Source: Phoebastria nigripes (taxonomy: Eukaryota; Chordata; Aves; Procellariiformes; Diomedeidae). Taken from it: DNA of 64,000 nt. The notes beneath the pieces are model-generated. The model had not been told where the DNA came from and made no database searches. It saw only the letters and a program-made list of their open reading frames with translations. The DNA lies in the NCBI GenBank assembly GCA_035582835.1, contig JAYKAV010002796.1:797078-861077 (forward strand). Reading direction: 5' to 3'. The translations under genes and the position numbers were made by a program. This document shows positions 25,328 through 37,135 of this stretch, piece by piece. The first letter of the stretch is position 1; each line of letters opens with the position of its first letter.

Positions 25328-28300
25328 CAGGGGATTAAAGGGTTACAAAATCTTTACAATATGTACATAGGGTCTGCACTATCTGCTTGTAATGACGTAT
25401 CACAAGAGATAGCAGGTCTGTGATGTAAGGCTCTCTGCTTTGGAATGAGTTAAATAGCTTAGAGACAACATGAAAAGATATGCTTAACTAATGATGCTGC
25501 TTTCTGCAAACTGAGGAATATTTATTACACAGTCTTCATCATGTTTTCAACTTCAGCACTGAAATCTTGCCCGTGACAGGCTGAACCTGCAAAGGGTCTT
25601 AGGCACTGCAGGCCTCATTTTAGGTTGGAAATCCTATCCCTCCAAGGTTTCCCCAAACATGTACTCTCTCTCCACCCAGAAAGGTGGTACACGTGGAATT
25701 TGGGAACTCAAAACATTTGATTGCAATGCTGGACATCAGTCCGACTCCGTCCAAGTTGTGCAATACCTAGAAACCCCAGGCACAACCAGTGTGCACAAAG
25801 GGTGGGCAGTGGCAAGTGTACATGGGCAGCATCTTTCGGCTTCAGTGGCTTTATGGCACGTAAACGGACAACACACAGAGTAAGTAAAATTCATGTTGCA
25901 GAGCTGTGCCGCATGCATAGCTACACCCAGGAAATCCCAGCTAAAGACTGGGAGCCCACTTTCGACACCTTGCTGCCCACTGGAAGTCAGTCTGGTACGC
26001 AGAGCACTGGAGAGCTCAAGTTCAGCACATGACACCTGGCAGAGTCAAGAAGCCAGCACAGCGAGCAAGAAGTCCCGAATAATCTCATGTAAAATGACCA
26101 AACCCTGTCCACACTGTCAATTAGGCATGTCAATTAACTTGGGCTTCTGAAGCTATTGGATTGCTGGAATCTGCTCATTTAAAAAGAGGAAGGGTGGGGG
26201 GAGGCAGAGGCTGTAGCTAAACTAGGGTCCATTACTTTCTGTAGTTCCAGACTCTCAAAAAACAGATCTCCAGATCATGCAGGAGCTCCTTCTCCCCAGT
26301 CACAGGCCCGGGTTTCTTTTCAAGACAAGATACAGATGCTGGGACACATCCAGATGTTGTCTTGATCAGTGAGGACACTTCACACATATGCCTGGGAGCA
26401 AGCTAGAGCTCTGTCCTCCTGCTCAGACAACCTGAAAAAAAAAAATCCGACAGCTACGATACTCACCTGGGAGATGGAAGTCCTCATTTTGCCTAATTTG
26501 AAGCAGAGGACTGAATTTCTTACAGATGAGAAACACTCCTTTGCATCTAAGCTATTGCATATTTTAAAGTATCTCTACCTAAAATCTATTTTTCCTTCCC
26601 GTGTTCAGCGATTCCAAACATCTACCTTGTCTTTGTGCATATTCCATAGATGCTTGATTTCTGGTATTGCATTTAGCATTTTATAACTCATCTTCTAAAG
26701 ACTGAGAAATACTGAGTGTGTTCTGTTTTGTTGTAATTTACAGAAATTAATTGTATTGAAATTGTGTCTGTATAATGTGGATTTCTGTATACCGAGAGAC
26801 TTTTTTTCTGAAAATACACAGTGGGTACTATCTGCCTTCTTGCAGCTCAGTCAAAATTCACCCAGTCTGACATTGCGTAACAAATAACTGGATGTTATTT
26901 AGCTTTGCCCTTAGTATAAGACAATTTCAAGTGGATGATAAACATACAGTCTCTGTAAATACCTTTTTATGTAAAAATATAAAAATGTCCAAAAGTTTGT
27001 AATATGCCTATTTTGAAGAAAGGAACATTTGACACCTGAAAAGTAAAGGAGTATGGTTTACATCTCTATACAACAGAGTTGTATATCGAGTGCTGATCTG
27101 AAACTACGACTTTAAATCTTGAAATCAATTTTGTGACAAAATCTCTCCAATCTCCAGTGATGACCACTAGAAGGCAGATGATCTTACCNTTGATTCTCTG
27201 GCCAAGCTCTCAAAGGTAGCTAGAATAAGCAAAGATGCAAATCTGTATCGCCATTGTCAAAATTAGTTCTTCCCCACAAAATACGGGTCTTGAAAGCCGT
27301 GGTGTCTTTTGCCCCCCTCCAGTCACAGCTCTGCTAACGTGGGATGCATAGCATTCTGGTGACAGCTGGGAAGGCTCACAGTGAGCTGCACTATGCTATC
27401 GCATTTGACTTACTTGGAGATGATTGCCACACTTGTTTAGTTTCTCACCCCTCAAGAGCAATCAGGACCAGTCACAAAAATGTTTGTTTTTTTTTTTTTA
27501 ATTAGAGATGGACTATTCATCCACTGAAAGACTCTTGGTCATTTATGGATTGGCTGGCAAACTCTAGTCTCTGCACATGCACAAACAAGAAGTGTTCACT
27601 ATGTTGGAAAAAAACCCCAACACCTGAGTTTGCGCATTAAGCATTCAAAAATGAGAAAGTTCCAAAGTGAAGTTATGTACATTTTAAGAGCTATTAAATA
27701 CTGGTGGAAATATAGTGAAGGTGATGGAGTATTTGGTTTCATTCAGGTTCTGCCTCTTACTTCAGGAGACGTTGCTGGATCAGCATCTGCATATACCAGG
27801 TAGAAACAAGGATTACGTGGAAATCTTTTAAGGCAGAGAAATTACGTGGAACAACATATGTCAATATTAAATTACTAACTGGGTACAAATTGGTCCCTAC
27901 AAACACCACATACCGACACAATATACTTTTCAAATGTTTTTATGATATTATAAGTGGGAACAGCAATTTGTAGCCTGTTCATCTCATAATGAAGTTAAAT
28001 ATTTGAAGCTAAAAATGTATCTTTAAAAAAATGCAAATTATTTTTTAGAAAAAATTGACGAACAGATCAGATTTTCTAACCAGTATCTTTGCTGAAAGTA
28101 TAAAGCCCGATTTCTGCTGTACTGGTTTTAAAATTAATTACATATATGGGATTACTGCTCCCTCAACTGAAACAGTAATTGTTTAAAAAAAATGCTCAGA
28201 CAATGGATGAAATGGCAAATGTCTTGAGAAGTGAAGTTCTTCTGTAGTGTTGCCGGTATTTTGTGCTTAATTTTGATGCAGAAGTAATGTGAAAGGTTAA

Positions 28301-28410
28301 CATTAATGTTTATTGTTGCATCAATGTTACAAGTGACCTTCAAAGGAGTAACAATTCAGTTTTGTTCTCTTTATGTTGTTACGATGCATAAATAAAAGTT
28401 ATTTTTTCCC
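25328..28410 (+). other. ANKRD34B: Probable ANKRD34B 3' UTR
   Basis: About 3 kb of AT-rich, non-coding sequence follows the stop TAA. The first AATAAA I find downstream is at 28391-28396. The extent is inferred from that signal. ORFs at 25659-26150 and 26369-26686 have no domain signature. Confidence 0.5.
28391..28396 (+). terminator. ANKRD34B: Candidate ANKRD34B polyadenylation signal AATAAA
   Basis: The hexamer in GCATAAATAAAAGTTATTTT is followed by a T-rich stretch suited to the downstream element. It lies 3.06 kb after the stop codon. Confidence 0.5.
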
Positions 28411-30072
28411 CCATTCAGGGAATATGGAAATAGACACATCCTTTTATTCACCACTTAGGAGATGCTGAGTCACTACCAAAGGTACTCGCTCATAAGTGTT
28501 TCCCAGGCTGTCTCTATACAGGAAAATTGGAACAGTTAATTAGATTTAATCCAACATAGCTAAATTTGTACAAGGTATTGTGTGAGAGAGGCTCTCTCAG
28601 CCTGTCGATAGCTTACTGTGGTTTCACTTCAGTGGAGATAGATACACTTCTGCCATCTTTGAAGTCTTAATCTTCGTCATTTTCCAGTCACCCATAATGT
28701 CCTTTAAGCAAAGAATGGGAAGCAAGACCTGAATTTATAATGTTAAATTCCCCCCCAAAACATAAAGTTTACAAACAACAAAATACTTTCCGGGTGTTCT
28801 TTATGCATCTTGATAAAGAAAACACCACAAGCTGACACTCCTTCCTTGCTAGTTTTCTTTGAAGAGCTGTGGCTTCCCATCCAGAGAGAACCATCTGCAC
28901 TCGTTCTCACGGTGAAAAATTAGTGAAGCTCATCCTAACTTGTAAAAAGGTTAATGACGTAAGTCCTTGAACATTCGTATTTTAACCTATATAAAACGGA
29001 AGTGGCGTTTCTGTGAGCAAGCATTCCTGTCAACACACGCTACAGCTTTCAGTAAAATACACTACCTATGAGATTATTGATTTTGAATCTACATGGTAAG
29101 TTTAGAAAGGTGAAAAATATTTTTCTACTTTTGGTTTTCATTTCCTCTGCAAAATGTTGTGAAACCATACAATGAAAGTAACTTCTTTCAAGTTACAAAT
29201 AGTGGTGGCCTCACAAAAAAGAGTGATCATCTAAAAAACTTCATATTTTGGTTTAAGAAATTTAGTAACAGTAAGTCACTACACAAGAATGCTGTAAAAA
29301 AGCAATTTTCAAGGCTGTGTTTAAGGCGTGGTGTTCAAATTACAGTTTTCAAAATATCCTTCCCTGTGCTTTGTTTGTTTTTGCTTTAAGGAGGAAGGCA
29401 TTTGGAGTTGCTTAGTTTTGATTTTTGTCTTTTACAATTATGCAGCACTTCCAAAAGAATATTGCCGTAATTTGATGCAGCTACACAAGAAAAATAGTAA
29501 ACTAAACCAGTCATTAAATTCCTCTTTTTTTCCCCTCATCAATCCTTAATAAGACCTTCATCTTTCTGCATCTGTTATGCAGTACAACTAATTAATTTTC
29601 CAACTAAAATCAGGTATTTATAAATAAATGGATTCTTACATTAGTAAACCATTATTCCATTAGTTGGCTATTCTGTTTATGTAACAAGAGCATGGCTTGT
29701 TATAGAAAGACCAACATTAGTCACAAACAACCATCCTACCAAAAACATTAACACTGTATTCATAAAAGGGACAAGCTTTTTTTTTTATAATTAATGTTGA
29801 AATCCAGAATTAGAGGGAAGAATGCCCAGTTTAAAATATTTCCGAGCAACACATTTTCACCTTAAAGTATTACCGGCACTGCAATACCTTCAAGGAGATC
29901 AGGTTTGATAAGGATACATCTTAAGAAAACTCAGGGTTTTTTTTTCAGAGTGAAAGGGATAAAATTCCAATTTTTTTGACTAATTGTTCTGGTAAAATAC
30001 CCGGCTATGAATCCTTTTTAAAAGAGAATAGGTCTTCTAGTCCTTTACACAAGTTAACCTATTTTTATTTTT

Positions 30073-30092
30073 TTATATATATATATATATAT
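30073..30092. repeat. (TA)n microsatellite
   Basis: About ten TA dinucleotides follow a T-rich stretch in the intergenic region. Confidence 0.9.
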
Positions 30093-30537
30093 GCAACATT
30101 CCTGTAAAATTCCTGTTTTTCAAAGAAGAACACCTGTTATCTGAGACAGGCGTCTCCTTGGCCGATGACGCGTGTAGCTGGTGAAAGCAAGCACAGACCT
30201 CCTAGGAATGTCCTTGGCTTTAGCATTTCACACAATTAAAACATAAGCCTGCTTCTTTTTTGCTGGTACGGAATGGGCAACAGAACCCGAGGACTTCGAT
30301 TAGGGACCGAGGCACTCTGTTGGTATGAGCAGTTACTTTGTACAAATTCCTTACTTAAACAAATTCCTTGCAAGTATCTGTTAAAGCTCAACAAAGATGA
30401 AAGTAAGTCTGTAATAACCGAACTATAGGAATTACAGAAGAATTACTTACAACTCCTTTTGCATCCATATTAATCCTCTACGGTAGTATGTGCTATGTAG
30501 CAGGTGAAGTATGTCATTAAATCACAAAAAAAATGTA

Positions 30538-30605
30538 GGCTGAAAGGAACCTCTGGAGGCCTTGTCCAACCCCCAGCTCAAAGCAGGGCTTGCTTCAGCC
30601 GTACT
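30538..30605 (-). mobile_element. Decayed CR1 3'-end fragment
   Basis: The words GCTGAAAGGAACCTCTGGAG and GTCCAACCCCCAGCTCAAAG are characteristic of the 3' UTR of CR1 in reverse orientation. Only about 70 bases are recognisable. Confidence 0.65.
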
Positions 30606-33137
30606 GCTCATCTAAACTGGGATTCAGGAAGCCAAGGTATCAACAGTTCAACACTTAAGGAAGCACCAGAAGACTCAGAGTTATCAACATGAAGTCAAAC
30701 CCACTATTTTAAATTTAACCTTAAAGATATAATCTCCTGTTCTGGCACCACATTGTAAATCTAATGTTAATTCAGAGGTTTTGTCCCAAGCAGGAAAAAA
30801 AGTGAATTTATGTTCAGCCATTTAAAAAACATGGTAAGATCTTAAATTGAACCATGAAGATATTTTTTTAGAATTGTATAGTCAGTTTATTCCCAAATTT
30901 CTGAAATCCAGATGCAGATGCATGCTGATGAACTGTAATTAATTCCTGTATTTTTTCCCTGAAGGCATCAGCTAGCAGTTTTGAACTCTTTCACAAGCTG
31001 CCACAGATGCATGAGTTACAGCCTTCTCTCTCAAAAGCTAGTCCGTTTTAAAATATAAACTTGATCTGTACATAGATTTTAAAAACACAATAATGAGAAC
31101 ATCTTTTTAAAACAAATTTTAATTCTGCTTGGACAGATCCCACTTGAGATTATGAATTTGCATACACAATTTTCTTCTGCTACCGCAATGAGAGGAATCA
31201 CAACTAGGCAGTGAAAGCAACAGCTATAATGACAGAAGGATCACTGAAAAATTCAAGGGAACCAAGCCAAAGTATAAGGGTATTAAAAAACAACATATAA
31301 TTGCTCCAAAAATTTAATGTTCAAAATTCAGAAGACAATAGAGTACAATACCTTGAATTTTACTGGAAGCACAATAAAAAATAATGCTTCTTTATTATGG
31401 GTTTTTAATGAATAAGCTCTGCTGTGGCAGTCTGAGATGTTATCCCCAGCTGCTTCTTGCACCAATCTCCCAGAAGTTACTGCTCCTGTATAAGGGAACA
31501 CGGATCTTAATGCCCCAATGAAATCTGGAGTAACTGCAGTGTGGAGTGACTATTTTCTTCAACCATGCTACTAAAAGGGTAATAATACAATAATTACAGT
31601 AATTTGCAGTAAAAAGACATATCAGAAGTAACAGTAGCTAGAAGAAGGTAGTAACATCTTACTTTACTGTGAAGACATACACCAACACTTACCCATCAAA
31701 GCCCTAGAAGAGAGGCAAAGAACTAAAGACTAATTCAATACCCTGGCTTGGATGTTTTCTAGCAGCCCTTTTGCACATAGGTTAGTACAAGATTTATAGA
31801 TAAAACTCTTGGTAAAACTGACAGTAAATACAACAAGTTAATACATAGAAGATAAGCCTAGGCATCAGGGAATCACACTGTATAGGCAAATAGATATTCC
31901 TGCAAAAATGAACAAACTAAAGAATACATGTCTGTGAGCATCAAAACACAACAACAAAAAATTGGTTTTCTTAATCACCAGTAAGAAAAATTCTGGATGG
32001 TGAGCAGCAGAAGTGGAGGTTTATGTAAACCTGGTTCTGCACAAGGACACTTGGAAGGTTCAAATACAGCCTCCTGGGGCTGTTGCACAAACACTGCTGA
32101 CATGAAAAAGATAGTGTGCACCAGGTGCTGGAATCAAATTCTTCAGTATCCAAACAAAGCACAATAAAAATCACAAGTGAAAGCTTTACAGTGCTCGGAC
32201 TCAAACATTAAACAGGGTTTAATGGACAGTGCAGAAATAAATCTGTAGTAACATTAGCAAATGGCCTGATCACAGACAGCTGGCTGATAAATAAAACATA
32301 AAAGGCTTTAATTTGAAGGTTTTAATTGAAGAAAAAGACTGGTGTTCTTTTCAGGCAGAGTAGGCCAAAACTGAGTAATTCTTCAAATGAATGCTGAAGA
32401 TGAAGATGGGGAGAACTGCTTTTGAAAAATGTGTCTTTGGGGGCATTTTCTTTGATTCCACAGCATATTTAAACAATACAAACCTCAGAAAATCAGCTTC
32501 TGTTTTGCTTTCATCAGTGTACTTACATGTTACTGCAGGATATTATTGAGTAGTTGTGCAGGACTAATGATGTCCATTCTCTTCTGTAACATGTTATTTT
32601 ATCTATTTAGTAAGTTCCACCAAATTCACAGAAAAATACAAAGCTTGAACTACACTTGCAGTTCATTAGAAATGTTTTACTAATCAATTAACTCACCTGG
32701 ACATCCTGAACAATACCTAATTTCATTAAAGTCAACTAGGTTTTTCATGTAACAAGGACAATTAAGTCTAAAAACCTGGCTGAAAGGTATCAACAGGCAT
32801 GAAGCAACGTTGATAGAGAAAATGATTCCATGAAGAGGTGGCAGAATTTATAGCTCCTAAACAAAGTTTTAAGTACAAGGAATAGATCACTGACAGAAGG
32901 TCAAAACAAAAAAAAAGACAGCAATAGCTAGAGTAACATAGAACTGCCACAGATCCCTGTTTCCAACAGAATAAATAACTGGCTTTCATCTCACCTTTAT
33001 TACCTTATTGCCAGCCCTGCAGTTAACACTTCTTATTTTAGAAGGAGAGCATTTGTATGAAGACTGGCATGAAAACAGAAAAACAAATTTGAATGAATTT
33101 ATTTGCATGCTAGTCAGACCAGACTGACATAAACAAC

Positions 33138-33706
33138 TGTCGTGGTTTAACCCTGGCAGCACCTAAACACCACGCAGCCGCTCGCTCAGCCCCCCCGCTC
33201 CGGTGGGATGGGGGAGAGAATCGGGAGGGCACGAGTAGGAAAACTCGTGGGTTGAGATAAAAACAGTTTAATAATTGAAATAAAACAAAGTAGAGCAGTA
33301 ATAATAACAATGATAACAACAATAGAATATACAAAGCAGGCGATGCACGATGCAATTGCTCACCACCCACCGAGCCGATGCATAGCCCAATACGGGAGAG
33401 CCCGTGACGCCAGAGCCGCCCCCTCCCCCCCGCAATGTTCTATACTGAGAATGACGTCACATGGTATGGAATACCCCATTGGTATACCCATAGCTGGGTC
33501 AACCNCCCCGGCTACGCTCCCCCCGCCAGCTTCCCATGCACCTGGCAGGGCATGGGAGGCCGAAAAGTGCCCNGTGCAAGCACCACCCAGCAGCACCCAA
33601 AACATCAATGGGCCATCAACGCTCCTGTTATACCAAACCCAAAACACAGCACACCCCCCCAGCTACTGGGAAGAAAGCTAACTCTGTCCCAGCCGGAACC
33701 AGGACA
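33138..33706 (-). mobile_element. Solo ERVL-like LTR with 5-bp target-site duplication (copy 3)
   Basis: On the - strand the 569-bp unit runs from TGTCCTGGTTCC to ACCACGACA. It is flanked on both sides by ACAAC (33133-33137 and 33707-33711), a perfect 5-bp target-site duplication, which is the size typical of ERVL-class integrations. No internal retroviral sequence is present, so this is a solo LTR left by recombination between two LTRs. It contains TGACGTCA (33452-33459) and a CCAAT box (- strand, 33478-33482), with the same 18-base spacing as copy 2. Its strong similarity to copy 2 suggests fairly recent activity of the family. The internal ORFs are spurious. Confidence 0.93.
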
Positions 33707-33711
33707 ACAAC

Positions 33712-36700
33712 ATAAACGACTTCACAGGAAACTAAGACATCCATGGGTAAAAAAGAATATGTACAGAAATTCAGATACACAGGACAATCCATACAGAATA
33801 AACAAATTCACCATACAGTCAAACCCTTCTGTCACTGCAAGACTGCTTCATGGAATTCATTTCTAGCATTTTGCTTAACCTAGTTTTACATGTCTTGCTA
33901 CCTTACTTAATTCTTCTGGTAATGCAGATCATGTCTTCTTTTAATTTTATCTGTATATCCCTGTTAATACATGTGTCATATCCACATATATTGCTCAGTG
34001 ATACTTCTTCCATGATGTCTGCACCCTTAAAAATACTTCTGTCAGTTGCTGATCCCGTTTTTTACTTAATAACCAGTTCTAACAAATCCTAATACTTCAG
34101 GTGATTATTGGTAAGTGGGAAAAAGGTTTCTAAATAACAGAAAAGTCTGCCAGCGTAGATGCAAAAAGGCCTAACCAACTGAAAGACAAAATCCCTCAAG
34201 TCAATAAATGTAACTGCCTGCAAAAAGGAGCTGAAACAAGATCTAGGAGTCCATTCCAGTCCTAAACGTTTATATAAACTGTGGAACAAAAGGATGACGA
34301 GATACTCTTGTCTTTAAATCTATTAGAAATAAATGTATGGCTAGAAAGTATTGCTGCTTCTGAATGACCAGCAGTATCTTGAAAAGAAACCTAGACTAAG
34401 CCTAGAACTAGTGAAGTGTTCAGTAAGAATAATACAAAACACTCAATGCTCTTAACGGCACATTTCATTCAATAAATGAACATGGCTACAGCGATGTGTC
34501 CTCAAGGTATTTACTTTATGTCCCTCAAAAGCACATTCTGTTATTCAGACACCTGCCTGACTCATTTCGGCTAATGCAGCTACGTTGCATTTGATTCCAA
34601 AAGCTGGCTGATGTCCCCTAAGTGCTTCTTGTTCAATGGTGTATCCAGAAAATAAAAACTTCTGAACTGTACTATTTCATACTAGTTTATTGTATGTACT
34701 ATAGATTCAAAGCNATGTCTGTAACTTTGGTTTAACTGGAGCTTTGGTCATTCATATATCCTGTTCTCCCTGAAGGGGGGTTAGGTGAAAGGGTCATCAT
34801 CCAGAAGAGGATACCGCATGATCAGATATGCTAGCACACCTGTTCATGCAATAGCTCCTGAACCTGTTTCAGTCAAAATGATCTGGGTTAGAAAAGGGTC
34901 TTTGAAGTATTTAAAATGTTTTCCATAGTTATGATCAGTTAGGAAACAGTTAATCTCTCTTCCTCCCACGGTACAGCAAAGTATGCATGCAAAGCTCAAA
35001 GAAACAGATGCTATAAAGAATTGAGAGGTTAAATCTCTTCAGATCAGATCATGTCACGGTGAACTAAAAAATCGTTTCTCCCAATTCATTAAAAGGAATC
35101 ACACTGCCAAACTTGACCTTTCGGTGGTTACTGCCATTCACATTGCCTGACTGTGTAAATTAAATTAAGCGCTCTGTTTAACTATTCCAAGTATAACTAG
35201 ATAGTTTTCTCTCTTATTTGGAAAAAGATTTCCTAATTTTACCCAAGTATATGTTAGTATGTGACAAAAATTATGAAAGCTCTACGCCTCAATAACATAA
35301 AACAATTATTAGATAAACCAGGCAAAGGAGCTGTAGGTAACAACAAGGAATCTTGAATTTTAATGACTGCATTAAATCACCATATTTCAAGATTTAGGAT
35401 TAATAAATATAACTAACTTTTCTATCACAGTTGTATTAATACTATAAAAAAAAGTTGTAAGAATGAAAAATTGCTGTAATTAACTCTTTAGTATTACAGC
35501 CTGTCCAGTGTTGTCTAAAACATCAAAGTTAAAAAAATTCATGCATGCGAGAGGAATGGGAAGAGGAGGGCAAGAAGATGCCAGGGTAATGCCTCTTCAC
35601 AGAATCAGCTTTCATTTAGAAATCAAAATTTCCTCTGTCATTGTGAAAAAAAAANCTTTGTGATGTTTGGCAAAAGACAACAATACACAGCTTGTGTTTC
35701 AATCTGCACAGATTTCAATATCTGTATTCATTTTAAGGGATGCAGAAGCAAGAGAGCCAAAAAATGCTTAAAACGAAATAGGTCGGACTTTTCCTGCAGG
35801 TGGTAAGGGTTGCAATGATTTTAGTTTTTCTCAAAGGGATGTTCAACTTTTGAAAGTTTTTGAAATCATATTCTGAGAGTTAAACAGATGCACAATCCAG
35901 GAGAACGCAGAAAATAACTGCACTATCACATAAATGTACAATTTTTGCTGTAAGCACTAATCACTGTACAGCTATTTCATTCCTAGAGCCTCCGGCTTTC
36001 AGAAAGACTGCAGCAGAACATTCTACAGAACTCCTGTTATACTTAAAATTTAGTTTAAAACTCTTCAAAGAACCACCAGCTCTTCTCTATCTTATAAACC
36101 AGTATAGCTCTTTTAATGCCGTCTCTGATGTGTACCTCACCGTAATCCATCTTTGTGCTTTATGTACAGGACAGGATTATTCTTCATTTTGGGGGTTCTG
36201 TTTGCCCCAGCACCTCCTGCAGTGCAGCTACAACTCCAACTCAGCCTTCTCACAATCCAAGGACTATGCTGCTGACAGCTCAGAAAGCATGGAGGCAAGC
36301 CATGGTGTGGAATGCACAATCCCCACATTGCAGAGAACCTGATTAGTTTTAATTCAGTAAAAATAACCATTCTTCCTCCCTGGAATGTGTAGCATCACAG
36401 ATCCCACTCTTCACATACAGCAAACAGAATCTTCTATTGACTAGGAGCGAGAACATTATCAATTGCAGTGGCATTAAAAATGGAGTGTATCAAGATGAGG
36501 TACAAAATAACCCCTTTGGGAACTGCATAGTTCTGTACTTAATACAGTCTTGACTCTTGTCCTCCCCTATGAAAAGCAAAACCAGGCTTTAGTAGAGACT
36601 GAATGTCCCATAGACTTTGGCTTACACAAAAGCAGTTAGTAGCAAATTACCTTGGTCCACAACTATCAGCTGGGGCCATTCTCCCCATTACATGCTCGTA

Positions 36701-36984
36701 GGAAAGAAGTACTAGATTATTTAGGTAACGTGAGTAGCCTTTACCACACACCACTGGGTGAATGAGAGGGAACATGCATATGATGAGTAAGTAACAATTA
36801 AGAAGGCATTAAATTTCTATTTGAGAAGCCTTTCAATAAAGTGATGAACAAAAATTCCTCCAATAACCACAGGTGTGTTCTATACAATTCTTTTGGTGAG
36901 GAAAATGCATTCCTCTGAACAAGAAATCTTCACATTTAAAGACGCTAAGTATTATAAGGTCAGACATTGCCTGCTTTGTATTTA
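33712..36984. other. Region downstream of FAM151B, probably including its 3' UTR
   Basis: No coding sequence is supported. The FAM151B transcript must end somewhere here. On the - strand an AATAAA occurs at 34686-34691, but I cannot tell whether it is used. ORFs at 36130-36370 overlap on both strands and have no family resemblance. Confidence 0.45.
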
Positions 36985-37135
36985 CTATTCTACTCCTATG
37001 GCTTTTTTGAATTCAGAATTTTGTGGCTCTAAAATGTCATAATAAACCCTACTTTTATCAAAGTTTTCTCGGATGTAAAGCAAATCTTCTACAGAATACA
37101 CATCTTCTTTTCCTGTCCAAACAGTGAGGCTGTAT
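36985..37135 (-). CDS. FAM151B: FAM151B exon 6 with stop TAG
   Basis: The acceptor GATACAG follows a very long pyrimidine tract. The exon encodes YSLTVWTGKEDVYSVEDL, LYIRENFDKSRVYYDI and EFKKAIGVE, ending in TAG (36987-36985). Confidence 0.94.

Larger units (their letters stand above)
28411..33132. other. Intergenic sequence between convergent ANKRD34B and FAM151B
   Basis: AT-rich sequence with no supported gene. It holds a (TA)n run at about 30073-30092 and a short decayed CR1 fragment near 30538-30605. Either gene's 3' UTR could extend further in than marked. Confidence 0.55.
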
